A stretch of 64,000 nucleotides of DNA from VXMT01 sp965204835 (GCA_965204835.1 OZ242017.1:1240001-1304000); one strand, 5' to 3'. Numbered from the stretch's first letter, positions 15,934 to 24,798 are shown. Translations and numbers: made by a program. The notes: generated from the letters alone by a model not told the origin.

Positions 15934-16830
15934 CTACGGTGCGGCCATCTCCAGCGGCTTCGGCGGCGCGGCCTCCGTCCAGTGCGGGATGCCGTGCTCG
16001 GGCTTCGCGATGGGCCAACTGTCGTCGTTGACCTCGGCCCAGTGCGAGTGGTTCGCCTGATGGAGCGTGAAGCAGGCCTGCAGCGCGTTGTAGAAGCCCT
16101 GCTGGTCCTGCGTCTGGTTCACCGACTCCTTGATCATCATCGAGGTCATCGTCGGCAGCGACGCGATGCGTCGCGCGTACTCGAGTGTCTGGTCGGCCAG
16201 GTCGTCGCGGGTGAAGACCTTCGCGACCATGCCGAGCCGGTAGGCGTCCTCGGCGTTCAGCGAGTCGCCGGTGAGCAGCAACTCCTTGGTCTTGCGCGCG
16301 CCGAACTCCCACGGGTGCGCGAAGTACTCGAGGCCGCACATGCCGAGCCGCGTGCCGACCACGTCGGCGAACTCGGCGTCGTCGGAGGCCACGATGAGGT
16401 CGCAGGCCCAGGCGAGCATGAGCGCGGCCGCGTAGCACTTGCCCTGCACCTGCGCGACGGTGATCTTGCGCAGGTTTCGCCACCGCAGCGTGTTCTGGAA
16501 GAAGAAGTGCCACTCCTGCAGGTAGCGGTTCTGGAGCGCTGCCTCCGTGCCGCCGTAGCCCTTGTTCGTCAGGTGCTCGTCGGGGCCGCCGGGCGTGCGC
16601 TCGGCGATCGCCTCGGGCGTGCCGAGGTCGTGACCGGCCGAGAACACGGGCCCCTCGCCGCCGAGGATGACGACGCGCACGCGGTCGTCGGCCTCTGCTG
16701 CGAGCAGGGCGTGGTCGAGTTCGACGAGCAGGCCGCGGTTCTGCGCATTGCGCTCGTTGGGGCGGTTGAGCATGACGCGCACGATCCGCCCGTCGTCGAG
16801 CGCCTCGCTGGTGATGTAGCGGTAATCCAT
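15934..16830 (-). CDS. Crotonase-fold CoA enzyme
   Basis: A 298-residue enoyl-CoA hydratase/isomerase superfamily protein. The oxyanion-hole segments are visible (GPVFSAGHDLG near residue 60 and GKCYAAALMLAWACDL near 128). The position of the first hydratase Glu (GGGxE in classical enzymes) reads AAALM, so this is unlikely to be a standard enoyl-CoA hydratase; other crotonase chemistry is possible. AGGAGACCC precedes the ATG. It is monocistronic between terminators at 15884 and 16918. Confidence 0.82.
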   Translation of the reverse strand: MDYRYITSEALDDGRIVRVMLNRPNERNAQNRGLLVELDHALLAAEADDRVRVVILGGEGPVFSAGHDLGTPEAIAERTPGGPDEHLTNKGYGGTEAALQNRYLQEWHFFFQNTLRWRNLRKITVAQVQGKCYAAALMLAWACDLIVASDDAEFADVVGTRLGMCGLEYFAHPWEFGARKTKELLLTGDSLNAEDAYRLGMVAKVFTRDDLADQTLEYARRIASLPTMTSMMIKESVNQTQDQQGFYNALQACFTLHQANHSHWAEVNDDSWPIAKPEHGIPHWTEAAPPKPLEMAAP

Positions 16831-16917
16831 GGGTCTCCTTTGCTGGCTGGTGTCCCGGTCAGAGGTTCATAGCAGACTCGCGCCGGCGCGGCATGCGTCG
16901 GGGCGGGTGCGTAACGA

Positions 16918-16947
16918 CCGAGGGCCCCTCGTGAGAGGGGCCCTCGG
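16918..16947 (-). terminator. Strong hairpin after thiolase-like gene
   Basis: A 13-bp perfect stem (CCGAGGGCCCCTC) with a GTGA tetraloop, positioned just downstream of the minus-strand thiolase-like gene. Confidence 0.75.
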
Positions 16948-16969
16948 GTTGTGAGCGTGGAGCCGTGGG

Positions 16970-18295
16970 CTACTCGGGCTCCGAAGCCCAGATCATGAAG
17001 TCGCCCATCTGCGGCATCGGTCCGCCGGAGACACCGTACTCGGGCTGGCCGCCCTTGAGGTGCACCTGGCGGTCACCGGCCCGGCCCTGGATCTGCAGGA
17101 TGCTGTCGGTGTGCATCCAGATCCGGGTTCGGCCGGCCCCCACGTTGCCACCGCTGGGCGAGATCGGGGTCGGACCCTCGATGCTGATGTCGCCCTGGTA
17201 GAAGTCCAGCGCCTCACCGCGCCCGATGCCGGCGAAGCCGAGGCCCTCCAGGTGGTAGTTGTGGAACGTCGCGAAGCCGTCGTACATGTTCTCGAAGTCG
17301 AGGTCGGCGGCGGTGATGCCGGAGCCCTCGTAGAGCTTGCGGGCCGTGGCGTCGGTCGCCGCCTCCGCCAGCTCCAGCGACGGACGCAGGGCGAACGGCG
17401 GCCGCGTCGTCACGTGGTTGAGGATGTAGGCCGGCTTCTGCGCCATGTCCGCTGCCTTCTCGGCCGTCGCGAACACGTACGCGACCGCGACGTGGATCGG
17501 CATGTCGTGGTCGAACAGGTTCAGCGGCTCGACGATCCAGCGGGCGTTCAGGTAGTCCTCGACCGTCACCTCGTCGGGGCGGTGCTGGGCGAAGAAGCCC
17601 TCGGGGAACCGCAGGCCGTTGCGCTTCGAGTTCACGATGAACGCGGCCATCTTGTCGTGGCTCTGGTTGTACTTGTGCATGTACTCGGTGAACTGGAAGC
17701 CGTCGTTGGTACCGGCGCTGGTGCCCCACGGGTTCGTCCACACGCCGGGGCCCTCGACGGTGTTCTGCGCGTTGCGCCCGCCCTGGTAGTAGCGGCCGGG
17801 GAAGTTGTGCCACGCCTTGACGACGAGGCACACCGACGTCAGCCCGCGGCCGATCGCCTCCGCGGCGACGCAGATCGAGTTCGACATGCAGACCGGGCCG
17901 TTCATCTTGAACGTCAGGTTCGTCAGCTCCGGCATGTTGTTGAGGATCCAGTCACCGCTCAGCGAGGCGACCCCGTCCATGGGGTTCTCGCCCGGCTGGA
18001 ACTGCGAGAGGACGTCCTCGGGCAGCGGGTCGCCCTCGGGCCACCACGCGCCGGTGGTGGTCGACGGGTCGAGCACGAGGCCGTCGACCTGGTCCGGCGT
18101 GATGCCGGCGTCCTCGATGGCGTTGCGGATCGCCATCAGCGCCCAGGCGCCGATGCTGGTCTCGGCCTGGCCATCCCAGCGGCGCGCGGTCGGGGAGTGG
18201 CCGATGCCGACCGCGGCGACCTTGCCGCGGTGCTCCCAGATGCCGGTGCCCTCGTCGGTCCGGTAGAAGTCAGCAGGTGCGTTCTCGGTTGGCAT
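16970..18295 (-). CDS. Thiolase-superfamily (SCP2-like) protein
   Basis: A 441-residue protein of the lipid-transfer/SCP2-thiolase group. The nucleophile region is recognisable (MNGPVCMSNSICVAAEAI, near residue 139), as is the C-terminal thiolase domain (NMYDGFATFHNY and SPSGGNVGAGRTR). The canonical GHPxGxTG His motif is not present, so classical Claisen chemistry is doubtful. Relatives such as Ltp2 act as retro-aldolases with a DUF35 partner, but no DUF35 gene is adjacent. GGGAGGGAG precedes the ATG. The fold is certain, the reaction is not. Confidence 0.8.
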   Translation of the reverse strand: MPTENAPADFYRTDEGTGIWEHRGKVAAVGIGHSPTARRWDGQAETSIGAWALMAIRNAIEDAGITPDQVDGLVLDPSTTTGAWWPEGDPLPEDVLSQFQPGENPMDGVASLSGDWILNNMPELTNLTFKMNGPVCMSNSICVAAEAIGRGLTSVCLVVKAWHNFPGRYYQGGRNAQNTVEGPGVWTNPWGTSAGTNDGFQFTEYMHKYNQSHDKMAAFIVNSKRNGLRFPEGFFAQHRPDEVTVEDYLNARWIVEPLNLFDHDMPIHVAVAYVFATAEKAADMAQKPAYILNHVTTRPPFALRPSLELAEAATDATARKLYEGSGITAADLDFENMYDGFATFHNYHLEGLGFAGIGRGEALDFYQGDISIEGPTPISPSGGNVGAGRTRIWMHTDSILQIQGRAGDRQVHLKGGQPEYGVSGGPMPQMGDFMIWASEPE

Positions 18296-18448
18296 GGGAT
18301 CTCCCTCCCTGGTGCACGACCTCCGTTGCGTTCTCGCGCGAGCCGCGCGCGGGTCGCCACCGTTGCTGCGATTCTAGCCGGAACAACGCACGTTGTGGGC
18401 GCTTCGGCCCGACTTCGTGCCCTGTACCATCCGCGTGAGGGAGAAATG

Positions 18449-19294
18449 ATGACCCAGATCGCCCCCGGAGTGGACGCCATCACGCTGCGTCCCGACGATG
18501 ACAACTCGCCGCACACCTACTGGGTGCACGGCGCCGACGGCGGCGTCCTCATCGACGCCGGGCACGGCGAGGACGATGTCTCGCGGCACGCCACCGAGGA
18601 GATCGAGCGGCTGCGCGGCGGCGGCCCCGTGCCCCACACGCTGCTCATCACCGACCGCTTCGACGAGCACTGCGGCGGGTTCCCGGCGCTTCGAGCCGCC
18701 TTCCCCGGCATGACGGTCCACGCGGGGGCGGGCGACGCCGACGCGATCGAGGAGACCGCCGGAGCCGCGCTGGATGGACGCCTCGTCGGTGGCGAGACCT
18801 TCGCCGCGGCCGGCGATCCCCCTCGCACGGTGCGCGCCATCGCCACCACGGGCCACACGGGCGGGAGCATGTGCTACGTGCTGGAGCCAGACGGCGTGCT
18901 GTTCAGCGGCGACTGCGTGCTGGCGCAGGGGTCGACGGCGGTACACCTCGACCTCGGCGGGGACATGGGCTCGTACGTCCGGGCGCTGCACGCGCTCGCG
19001 GACGTGCGGGCGGGCCTGCTGCTCTCGTTCCACGGCGCGCCCGTGACCGACCCGGCCGCGAAGCTCGCCGAACTCATTGCCCATCGCGACGCGCGCGACG
19101 AGTCGATCCTCGCGTACCTGCGCGAGGGCGTGACGGACCTCGACGCGATGCGCGAGCGGCTCTACGGCGACGCCGGCCTGGACGAGTGGCGCTGGGGCGC
19201 CGCCCGCGAGCAGATCCGCGGCCACCTCATCAAGCTGGCGGCCGAGCGACGCGTCGTCGCGGTGGACGCCGGGGAGACGTACCGCCTCGCGTGA
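18449..19294 (+). CDS. LACTB2-like MBL protein, altered metal site
   Basis: A 281-residue MBL-fold protein with the LACTB2/glyoxalase II-like layout: N-terminal MBL domain, then a C-terminal winged-helix-like tail (ILAYLREGVTDLDAMRERLYG). The later zinc motifs survive (TTGHTGGSMCYVL, FSGDCVL, LSFHGAPV). The primary HxHxDH motif reads DRFDEH, losing two of its three His. Either the protein binds one metal, uses a different metal, or is inactive. Tandem ATGs at 18446 and 18449; AGGGAG favours the second. TACCAT at 18425-18430 is a possible -10. Confidence 0.8.
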   Translation: MTQIAPGVDAITLRPDDDNSPHTYWVHGADGGVLIDAGHGEDDVSRHATEEIERLRGGGPVPHTLLITDRFDEHCGGFPALRAAFPGMTVHAGAGDADAIEETAGAALDGRLVGGETFAAAGDPPRTVRAIATTGHTGGSMCYVLEPDGVLFSGDCVLAQGSTAVHLDLGGDMGSYVRALHALADVRAGLLLSFHGAPVTDPAAKLAELIAHRDARDESILAYLREGVTDLDAMRERLYGDAGLDEWRWGAAREQIRGHLIKLAAERRVVAVDAGETYRLA

Positions 19295-19302
19295 GCGCCT
19301 GC

Positions 19303-19341
19303 TGTGGCGCATCGGCCCCGTGCGGGGTCCGACGCGCCACA
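19303..19341. terminator. Bidirectional terminator
   Basis: TGTGGCGC at 19303-19310 pairs with GCGCCACA at 19334-19341, extended by an inner TCGGCCCC/GGGGTCCGA stem. It lies between the convergent MBL and flavoprotein genes. Confidence 0.7.
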
Positions 19342-19351
19342 ACGTGCTCGG

Positions 19352-20464
19352 CTAGACGCCGACCGGCGAGCCGGCGATGCGGTCCATCGTGTCCTGCGCC
19401 TCCTCCATCAGGTCGAAGATGACCTGGCGGGCGGGCTTGATGGACTTGATGTGACCGACGCCCTGTCCGGCCGCGGGCCCGCTCCAGTCCTCGAGGTGGT
19501 GGTCGTCGATCGACTGCTTGATCTTCGCCACCAGCATCGGCTGGAGCGGCATCGGCAGCGGGTCCGGCGCCTCGGGCGCGTCCCACGCCTCGGTCCACTT
19601 GGACCGCACCTGCCGCACCGGCTTGCCCGAGGTCGCGCGCGACTGCACGGCGTCCTCGATGACCGCGTCGACCAGCTTCTGCTTGGCGTACATCTCGGTC
19701 TCGGACTCGTTGGTCGCCTGCCAGATGGTGCCGCACCAGATGCCGTCGGCGCCGAGGGCGATCGCCGCCGCGATGTGGCGGCCGGTCGTCACGCCGCCTG
19801 CCGCGAGCACGAGGCTCTCGGGGCGGATCTGGTCACGCGCCGTCGTCACCTCGGGCACGAGCGAGAACGTGCCGATGCGGCCGCTGTGGCCGCCGGAGTC
19901 GCCGCCCTGGGCGATGATCGTGTCGACGCCCGCCTCGAGCTCGCGCACCGCCTGGCGGCGCAGCCCGACCAGGCCCCACGCCTTCGTCCCGGCGTCGTGC
20001 AGCCGGTCCATGATGAACGCGGGGCTGCCGAGGCCGGAGGCGAAGATCGGGATCTGGTGCTCGATGATCACCTCGAGCTGCTTCTGGGCGCGCTCGAAGA
20101 GGCTCGGGTCGATGGTGCCCGAGGGCTCGTTGCGGGGCTCCGGGATGTCGTTGTCGCGCATCAGGCCGTCGACGAAGTCGCGGTGCCCCTGGGGGATCAT
20201 CTCCTCGAGGTCCTCGAGGTTCCCCTGCACGAACGACGCCGGGATGATCAGGTCGATGCCGAACGGCTTGTCGCCGACGCGCTCCTTGATCCAGCGGATG
20301 TCGCTGTCGAGCTCATCGGGCGTGGAGCTGCTGGAGCCCAGCACCCCGATGGCGCCCGCGTTGCTGGCTGCGGCGATCACGTCCTTGGTGTGGGCGAAGG
20401 CGACAATGGGGAACTCGGCCCCGTACTCCTCGCACAGCCGCGTATGCAGCGGATCTCCTGCCAT
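19352..20464 (-). CDS. Nitronate monooxygenase-type flavoprotein
   Basis: A 370-residue TIM-barrel FMN enzyme of the nitronate monooxygenase/2-nitropropane dioxygenase family. The family motifs QGGDSGGHSG (near residue 185) and the FMN phosphate-binding loop AAGGVTTGRH followed by ALGADGIWCGT are clear. It may oxidise nitronates or act as an NADH:quinone-type reductase; members are often misannotated. GGAGGTGAG precedes the ATG. It is monocistronic and divergent from the aldo/keto reductase gene. Confidence 0.87.
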   Translation of the reverse strand: MAGDPLHTRLCEEYGAEFPIVAFAHTKDVIAAASNAGAIGVLGSSSSTPDELDSDIRWIKERVGDKPFGIDLIIPASFVQGNLEDLEEMIPQGHRDFVDGLMRDNDIPEPRNEPSGTIDPSLFERAQKQLEVIIEHQIPIFASGLGSPAFIMDRLHDAGTKAWGLVGLRRQAVRELEAGVDTIIAQGGDSGGHSGRIGTFSLVPEVTTARDQIRPESLVLAAGGVTTGRHIAAAIALGADGIWCGTIWQATNESETEMYAKQKLVDAVIEDAVQSRATSGKPVRQVRSKWTEAWDAPEAPDPLPMPLQPMLVAKIKQSIDDHHLEDWSGPAAGQGVGHIKSIKPARQVIFDLMEEAQDTMDRIAGSPVGV

Positions 20465-20557
20465 GGCTCACCTCCCGTGGTGGTACCGGGCGGGCGAGCC
20501 TGCCGGGCGCGCCGCGCACCGGGCACTGCGCGCCCGCATGCCGTTGAGGGGGCGCGC

Positions 20558-20580
20558 TCTATAACAATGCAATATACACA
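20558..20580. promoter_or_regulatory. AT-rich divergent promoter patch
   Basis: In the 190-bp divergent spacer between the flavoprotein and aldo/keto reductase genes, TCTATAACAATGCAATATAC stands out from GC-rich surroundings. It offers -10-like boxes on both strands (TATAAC on plus, TATATT and TTATAG on minus). TACCAT nearer the aldo/keto reductase start is another candidate. Confidence 0.35.
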
Positions 20581-20654
20581 GCCCGGAGACCCCGCCGCGC
20601 GTAGCCTGCCCTGCGCTACCATCCCCCTGTCCCAACGGTGGCGAGGAGCAGCGC

Positions 20655-21476
20655 GTGGCGAGCATTGGCAGGCGGGTGCTGGGGAGCACGGGGATCGAGG
20701 TGGCCGAGCTCGGGCTCGGGGCCATGGATACACCTACCTCGAAGGAGGGGCCCGCGACCTTCAAGGCCGCGCTCGACCTCGGCATCGACTTCGTCGACAC
20801 CGCGCGCGAGTACTCGGGCTCCGAGTTCCTGATCGGCGAGGAGGTCCGCGCGCGCGGCCGCAAGGACTTCGTCGTCGCCTCCAAGACCTTCAGCCACAAC
20901 ATCGACGGCAGCCAGCGCGACGTCGACCGCTCCATGGCCATGCTGGGCGTCGACAAGATCGACGTGTACCAGCTCCACGACATCTCGACGCCCGAGGCGT
21001 GGGCCGAGGTGATGGGCGAGAACGGCGCGCTCGAGGGGCTCCAGATCGCGCAGTACCGCGAGCTCATCGGCCACATCGGCATCTCGACACACAGCCTCGA
21101 CGTGGCCCGGCTCGCCATCGAGAGCGGGGCGTTCGAGACGATCATGCTGGAGTACTCGGCGTTCTACACCGAGACCGCGCCGCTCATCGACCTGGCCGCG
21201 GAGCGCAACATCGCGGTGATCGTGATGCGGCCCCTTGGCGGCTCGGGGCGCACGAGCGCGATGCGCACGCGCATCGCCGACGGCTACGACGGGCTGGTGA
21301 CCGCGCCCAACCTGCTGCGCTACGTGCTCTCCAACCCCGCGGTCTCGGTCGCCATCCCCGGCGCGCGCTTCCCCTCGCGCATCGAGGAGAACGTCGCCGC
21401 CGCGCGCGCGTTCGAGCCGATGGACGATGGCGAGCAGCGGGCGCTCGAGGAGGAGGCGGCGCGCTACTACTACTAG
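20655..21476 (+). CDS. Aldo/keto reductase
   Basis: A 273-residue NAD(P)-dependent TIM-barrel reductase. The tetrad residues are visible: Asp and Tyr in FVDTAREYSGSE, Lys in VVASKTF, and His in YQLHDIS. The C-terminal cofactor loop (SNPAVSVAIPGAR) is also present. The GTG start has GAGGAG 7 nt upstream. First gene of a plus-strand run that continues through methyltransferase, ThDP enzyme, aldolase and Ldh-family genes, suggesting a shared catabolic role, although the 139-bp spacer at 22184 may separate transcripts. Confidence 0.86.
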   Translation: MASIGRRVLGSTGIEVAELGLGAMDTPTSKEGPATFKAALDLGIDFVDTAREYSGSEFLIGEEVRARGRKDFVVASKTFSHNIDGSQRDVDRSMAMLGVDKIDVYQLHDISTPEAWAEVMGENGALEGLQIAQYRELIGHIGISTHSLDVARLAIESGAFETIMLEYSAFYTETAPLIDLAAERNIAVIVMRPLGGSGRTSAMRTRIADGYDGLVTAPNLLRYVLSNPAVSVAIPGARFPSRIEENVAAARAFEPMDDGEQRALEEEAARYYY

Positions 21477-21508
21477 CGCAGGCACCGCTGCGACATGAAT
21501 AGAGCGCG

Positions 21509-22183
21509 ATGACGACCCCGCACGGCCCGTTCCCGGAGCACTTCTTCCGCCGCCAGGACGAGAGCGACGACGCGGTCTTCTACCAGCCGCCGCGCTTCGT
21601 GACGCACATCGACCGCGCCACCATCAACGCCCTCACCGACTTCTACCGCGAGGCGATCCCGGCGGGCGCGCGCGTGCTCGACCTCATGTCGTCGTGGGTC
21701 TCGCACCTCCCCGAGGACGTCGAGTACGAGCGGGTGGCGGGCCTCGGCATGAACGAGGCGGAGCTGGCCGACAACCCGCGCCTCGACGACCACGTGGTGC
21801 ACAACCTCAACCGCCGGCCCGAGCTCCCGTACGAGGACGGGGCGTTCGACGCAGTGTTGAACGCCGTCTCGATCCAGTACCTGACCAGACCGCTCGACGT
21901 GTTCGCGTCGGTGGCCCGCGTGCTGCGGCCGGGCGGGCTGCATGCCGTGGCGATCTCGCACCGCATGTTCCCGCAGAAGGCCGTCGCGGTGTGGCAGTCG
22001 CTGAACCCGGCCGACCGGATCGCCCTCGTTGGCTCGTACTTCGCGCTCACGCCCGGGTGGGGCGAGCCGATCGTCGTGGATCGCTCGCCGCCGGACGCCG
22101 ACCCGTTGTGGATCGTCGCGGCGCGGACCGTCGAGGTCGCCGGCGAGCAGGACGCCGAGCATGGCGTCGAGGAGGGCGAGTAG
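21509..22183 (+). CDS. Class I methyltransferase-like protein
   Basis: A 224-residue Rossmann-fold SAM-dependent methyltransferase (methyltransferase 11 type). Motif I is atypical (VLDLMSSWVSHLP rather than DxGxGxG), but motif II/III elements are clear (GAFDAVLNAVSIQYLTRPLDVF, VLRPGGLHAVAIS). The glycine-poor motif I means SAM binding should be tested. It follows the aldo/keto reductase by 32 nt, with no clear ribosome binding site. The substrate is unknown. Confidence 0.75.
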   Translation: MTTPHGPFPEHFFRRQDESDDAVFYQPPRFVTHIDRATINALTDFYREAIPAGARVLDLMSSWVSHLPEDVEYERVAGLGMNEAELADNPRLDDHVVHNLNRRPELPYEDGAFDAVLNAVSIQYLTRPLDVFASVARVLRPGGLHAVAISHRMFPQKAVAVWQSLNPADRIALVGSYFALTPGWGEPIVVDRSPPDADPLWIVAARTVEVAGEQDAEHGVEEGE

Positions 22184-22226
22184 GGGCACGTTGCCGCGTC
22201 GCACCGCCCGGTGCACGATGCTGGCT

Positions 22227-22307
22227 GCCGGGCGGATCGCCCGGCGCATGGAGAGGCCCGCGGGGTATCCCCGCGTATGGAGGCGCGCTGCGGGGTATCC
22301 CCGCGTA
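22227..22307 (+). repeat. Three hairpins before the ThDP enzyme gene
   Basis: GCCGGGCG-GAT-CGCCCGGC at 22227-22245 is followed by two identical 18-bp copies of GCGGGGTATCCCCGCGTA at 22260-22277 and 22290-22307, exactly 30 bp apart, each a 6-bp hairpin with a TAT loop. Both copies are followed by a GGAG. The last lies directly before the ribosome binding site of the ThDP enzyme gene, so a role in translation control or attenuation is possible. Confidence 0.65.
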
Positions 22308-22321
22308 GGAGACGTACGCGT

Positions 22322-23962
22322 ATGAACGGCATCGAGGCGGTCGCGCGCATCCTCAAGCTCGAGGGCGTCGAGTGGCTCGCCTGCTACCCGAGCAATCCGC
22401 TCATCGAGGCGGCGGCCCGCGAGGGCATCCGCCCCATCGCATTCCGCCACGAGCGCGGCGCGATCATGGCTGCCGACGGCTACAGCCGCACCAGCGACCG
22501 CCAGCGCTTCGGCGTCGTCGCCGTGCAGTCGCAGGCGGGCGCGGAGAACTCGCTCGGCGGCATCGCGCAGGCGTTCGCGGACAATGTGCCGATCCTCGTG
22601 CTGCCGGGCGGCGTGCCGCTCCACCAGATCGCCGTGCGGCCCAACTTCTCCGCCGTCCACAACTACGGCGGCCTCGCCCGTCGGGTCGAGGCGATCTACG
22701 CGGCCGATCAGATCCCGGCGGTGATGCGTCGCGCGTTCCACGCGCTGCGCAACGGCCCGCCGGGGCCGGTCGTCGTCGAGCTCACGGCCGACGTGCTCGC
22801 GGGCGAGGCGCCCGAGTCGGCGACCGACTACACGCCGCCGCCGCTCGTGCGGCAGGCGCCCGAGCCCGATGCCGTCGCCGAGGCGGCCTCGCTGCTGCTG
22901 GAGGCCGAGCGGCCGCTGATCTGGTCGGGCGGCGGCGTGCTCTTCGCCCGAGCGACGGGGCAGCTGCGAGAGCTCGCGGAGCTCCTCGACGCGCCCGTGT
23001 TCACCACGATGCCCGGCAAGTCTTCGTTCGACGAGCGACACCCGCTGGCGGTCGGCGCGGGCGCCGGCACGACGACGCTCGCCGCGCACAACCGGATCGG
23101 CGAGGCGGACGTGCTGCTCGCGCTCGGCACGAGCCTCACGCGCACCGGCTACGGGCAGTCGATCCGGCCCGGCACGCGCATCATCCACAACACCGCGAGC
23201 CTCGAGGACCTCAACAAGGACGAGACCGCCGAGGTCGCCCTGCCCGGCGACGCCGCGCTCGTCATCGAGGCACTCATCGAAGAGCTGCGCGACCGCCTCG
23301 GCGAGGACGGACGCCCCGAAGAGGGCGTCGCGGCCGGGATTGCCGCCGACCGCGACGCGTGGCTCGGGGAGTGGGAGGCGCTCCTCGAGTCCGACGAGGT
23401 GCCGATCAACACCTACCGCGTGATCCGCGAGATCGACCGCACGATCGACCGCGAGCGCAGCATCGTCACGCACGACGCCGGCGCGCCGCGCGACTCGATC
23501 GTGCCGTTCTTCACTGCGACGACGCCGCACAGCTACGTGGGGTGGGGCAAGACGACGCACCTGGGGTTCAGCATCCCGCTCATGATCGGCGCGAAGCTCG
23601 CGCACCCCGACCGCTTCTGCCTCAACCTCATGGGCGACGGCGCGTTCGGGATGTCCGGGATGGACATCGAGACCTCGGCGCGCGCGGGCGTGCCAATCAC
23701 GACCGTCGTGCTCAACAACGGCGGGATGGCCACCTACCCCGGCGGCTTCCCGACCGCCCGCGAGCAGTACGGCGTCTCGCACATGACCGGCAACTACGCC
23801 CAGATCGCCGAGGGCATGGGCGCCGTCGGCATCGAGGTCCTCGAGCCCGCCGAGCTCGCGCCCGCCATCGAGCGGGCGCAGCAGCTCAACGGCGAGGGGC
23901 GTACGGTGCTCATCGACGTGCACTCGAACATGGAGGCGCGCCGCTCGCGCTGGAACCGCTAG
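22322..23962 (+). CDS. Thiamine diphosphate-dependent enzyme
   Basis: A 546-residue protein of the acetolactate synthase/benzoylformate decarboxylase family. The N-terminal PYR domain holds the activating Glu (FRHERGAIMAADGYSR), the central domain follows, and the C-terminal PP domain carries the Mg-ThDP motif (MGDGAFGMSGMD then VVLNNGG). It probably decarboxylates or carboligates a 2-oxoacid. ATG at 22322 with GGAG 10 nt upstream. Next to an HpaI-type aldolase and two hydroxyacid-type dehydrogenases, it fits a 2-oxoacid breakdown route. The specific substrate is unknown. Confidence 0.87.
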   Translation: MNGIEAVARILKLEGVEWLACYPSNPLIEAAAREGIRPIAFRHERGAIMAADGYSRTSDRQRFGVVAVQSQAGAENSLGGIAQAFADNVPILVLPGGVPLHQIAVRPNFSAVHNYGGLARRVEAIYAADQIPAVMRRAFHALRNGPPGPVVVELTADVLAGEAPESATDYTPPPLVRQAPEPDAVAEAASLLLEAERPLIWSGGGVLFARATGQLRELAELLDAPVFTTMPGKSSFDERHPLAVGAGAGTTTLAAHNRIGEADVLLALGTSLTRTGYGQSIRPGTRIIHNTASLEDLNKDETAEVALPGDAALVIEALIEELRDRLGEDGRPEEGVAAGIAADRDAWLGEWEALLESDEVPINTYRVIREIDRTIDRERSIVTHDAGAPRDSIVPFFTATTPHSYVGWGKTTHLGFSIPLMIGAKLAHPDRFCLNLMGDGAFGMSGMDIETSARAGVPITTVVLNNGGMATYPGGFPTAREQYGVSHMTGNYAQIAEGMGAVGIEVLEPAELAPAIERAQQLNGEGRTVLIDVHSNMEARRSRWNR

Positions 23963-24006
23963 CCCGCCGGGCGCGCGGCACGGGGAGCGACACGGAAGGG
24001 GACACG

Positions 24007-24798
24007 ATGCGTCCGAACACGGTGAAGCGCGCCTGGCGCGACGGTGAACGCACGATTGGCGCGTGGCTCGGGACGCCCTCGGCCCACATCGCGGAGTCGA
24101 TGGCGCACGCGGGCTTCGACTGGCTGTGCATCGACATGCAGCACGGCGTGATCGACTACAACGACACCGTCGAGATGCTGCGCGGCATCTCCACCACCGA
24201 CACCGTCCCGTTCGTGCGCGTGCCGTGGAACGACCCGCCGACGCTGATGAAGGTGCTCGACGCCGGCGCGTATGGCGTCGTGATCCCGCTCGTGAACAAC
24301 CGCGAGGAGGCCGAGCGCGCGGTGTGGGCGTGCCGCTACCCGCCGCAGGGCGGCCGCTCCTTCGGCCCCGCGCGCGCCACCATGTACGCGGGCGACGGCT
24401 ACGTGGACGAGGCCAACGACGAGATCGCCGTGATCTGCATGATCGAGACCGCCGAGGCGCTCGACAACCTCGACGAGATCCTGAGCGTGGAAGGCGTCGA
24501 TTGCGCGTACATCGGCCCCTCGGACCTCGCGTACGCGCTCGGCATGCAGCCGGCGGGCGACAACCCGGACCCGCGGCACCAGCAGACCGTGCTGAGCGTG
24601 CTCGAGGCGTGCAAGCGCCACGGCGTGACGCCGGGCTGCCACACCGGCAGCGTCGAGTACACGACGAAGTGGCTGGACGCCGGGTTCCAGATGGTCACGC
24701 TCGGCCAGGACAGCGCATTCATGCGCCGGGCCGCGGGCCAGGACCTCGCCGCCGCGCGCGAGCAGACCGGCGTCCCGCCCGTGCGGGGAGGCGGCTAA
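24007..24798 (+). CDS. HpcH/HpaI-type class II aldolase
   Basis: A 263-residue metal-dependent TIM-barrel aldolase of the 2-oxo-3-deoxy acid type. The motif FDWLCIDMQHGVID contains the catalytic His region; the metal-binding Glu is in MIETAEALDN and the Asp in YIGPSDLAYALG. Such enzymes split 4-hydroxy-2-oxoacids into pyruvate and an aldehyde. The ATG at 24007 follows a GGAAGGGG-rich stretch. It ends in TAATG, sharing one base with the start of the Ldh-family gene, which implies coupled synthesis. Confidence 0.88.
   Translation: MRPNTVKRAWRDGERTIGAWLGTPSAHIAESMAHAGFDWLCIDMQHGVIDYNDTVEMLRGISTTDTVPFVRVPWNDPPTLMKVLDAGAYGVVIPLVNNREEAERAVWACRYPPQGGRSFGPARATMYAGDGYVDEANDEIAVICMIETAEALDNLDEILSVEGVDCAYIGPSDLAYALGMQPAGDNPDPRHQQTVLSVLEACKRHGVTPGCHTGSVEYTTKWLDAGFQMVTLGQDSAFMRRAAGQDLAAAREQTGVPPVRGGG

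Noticed and set aside
22184..22321. tRNA or other structured RNA gene
   Set aside because: The hairpins are short and repetitive; no T-loop, acceptor stem or other recognised RNA signature is present here or in any other spacer of the window.
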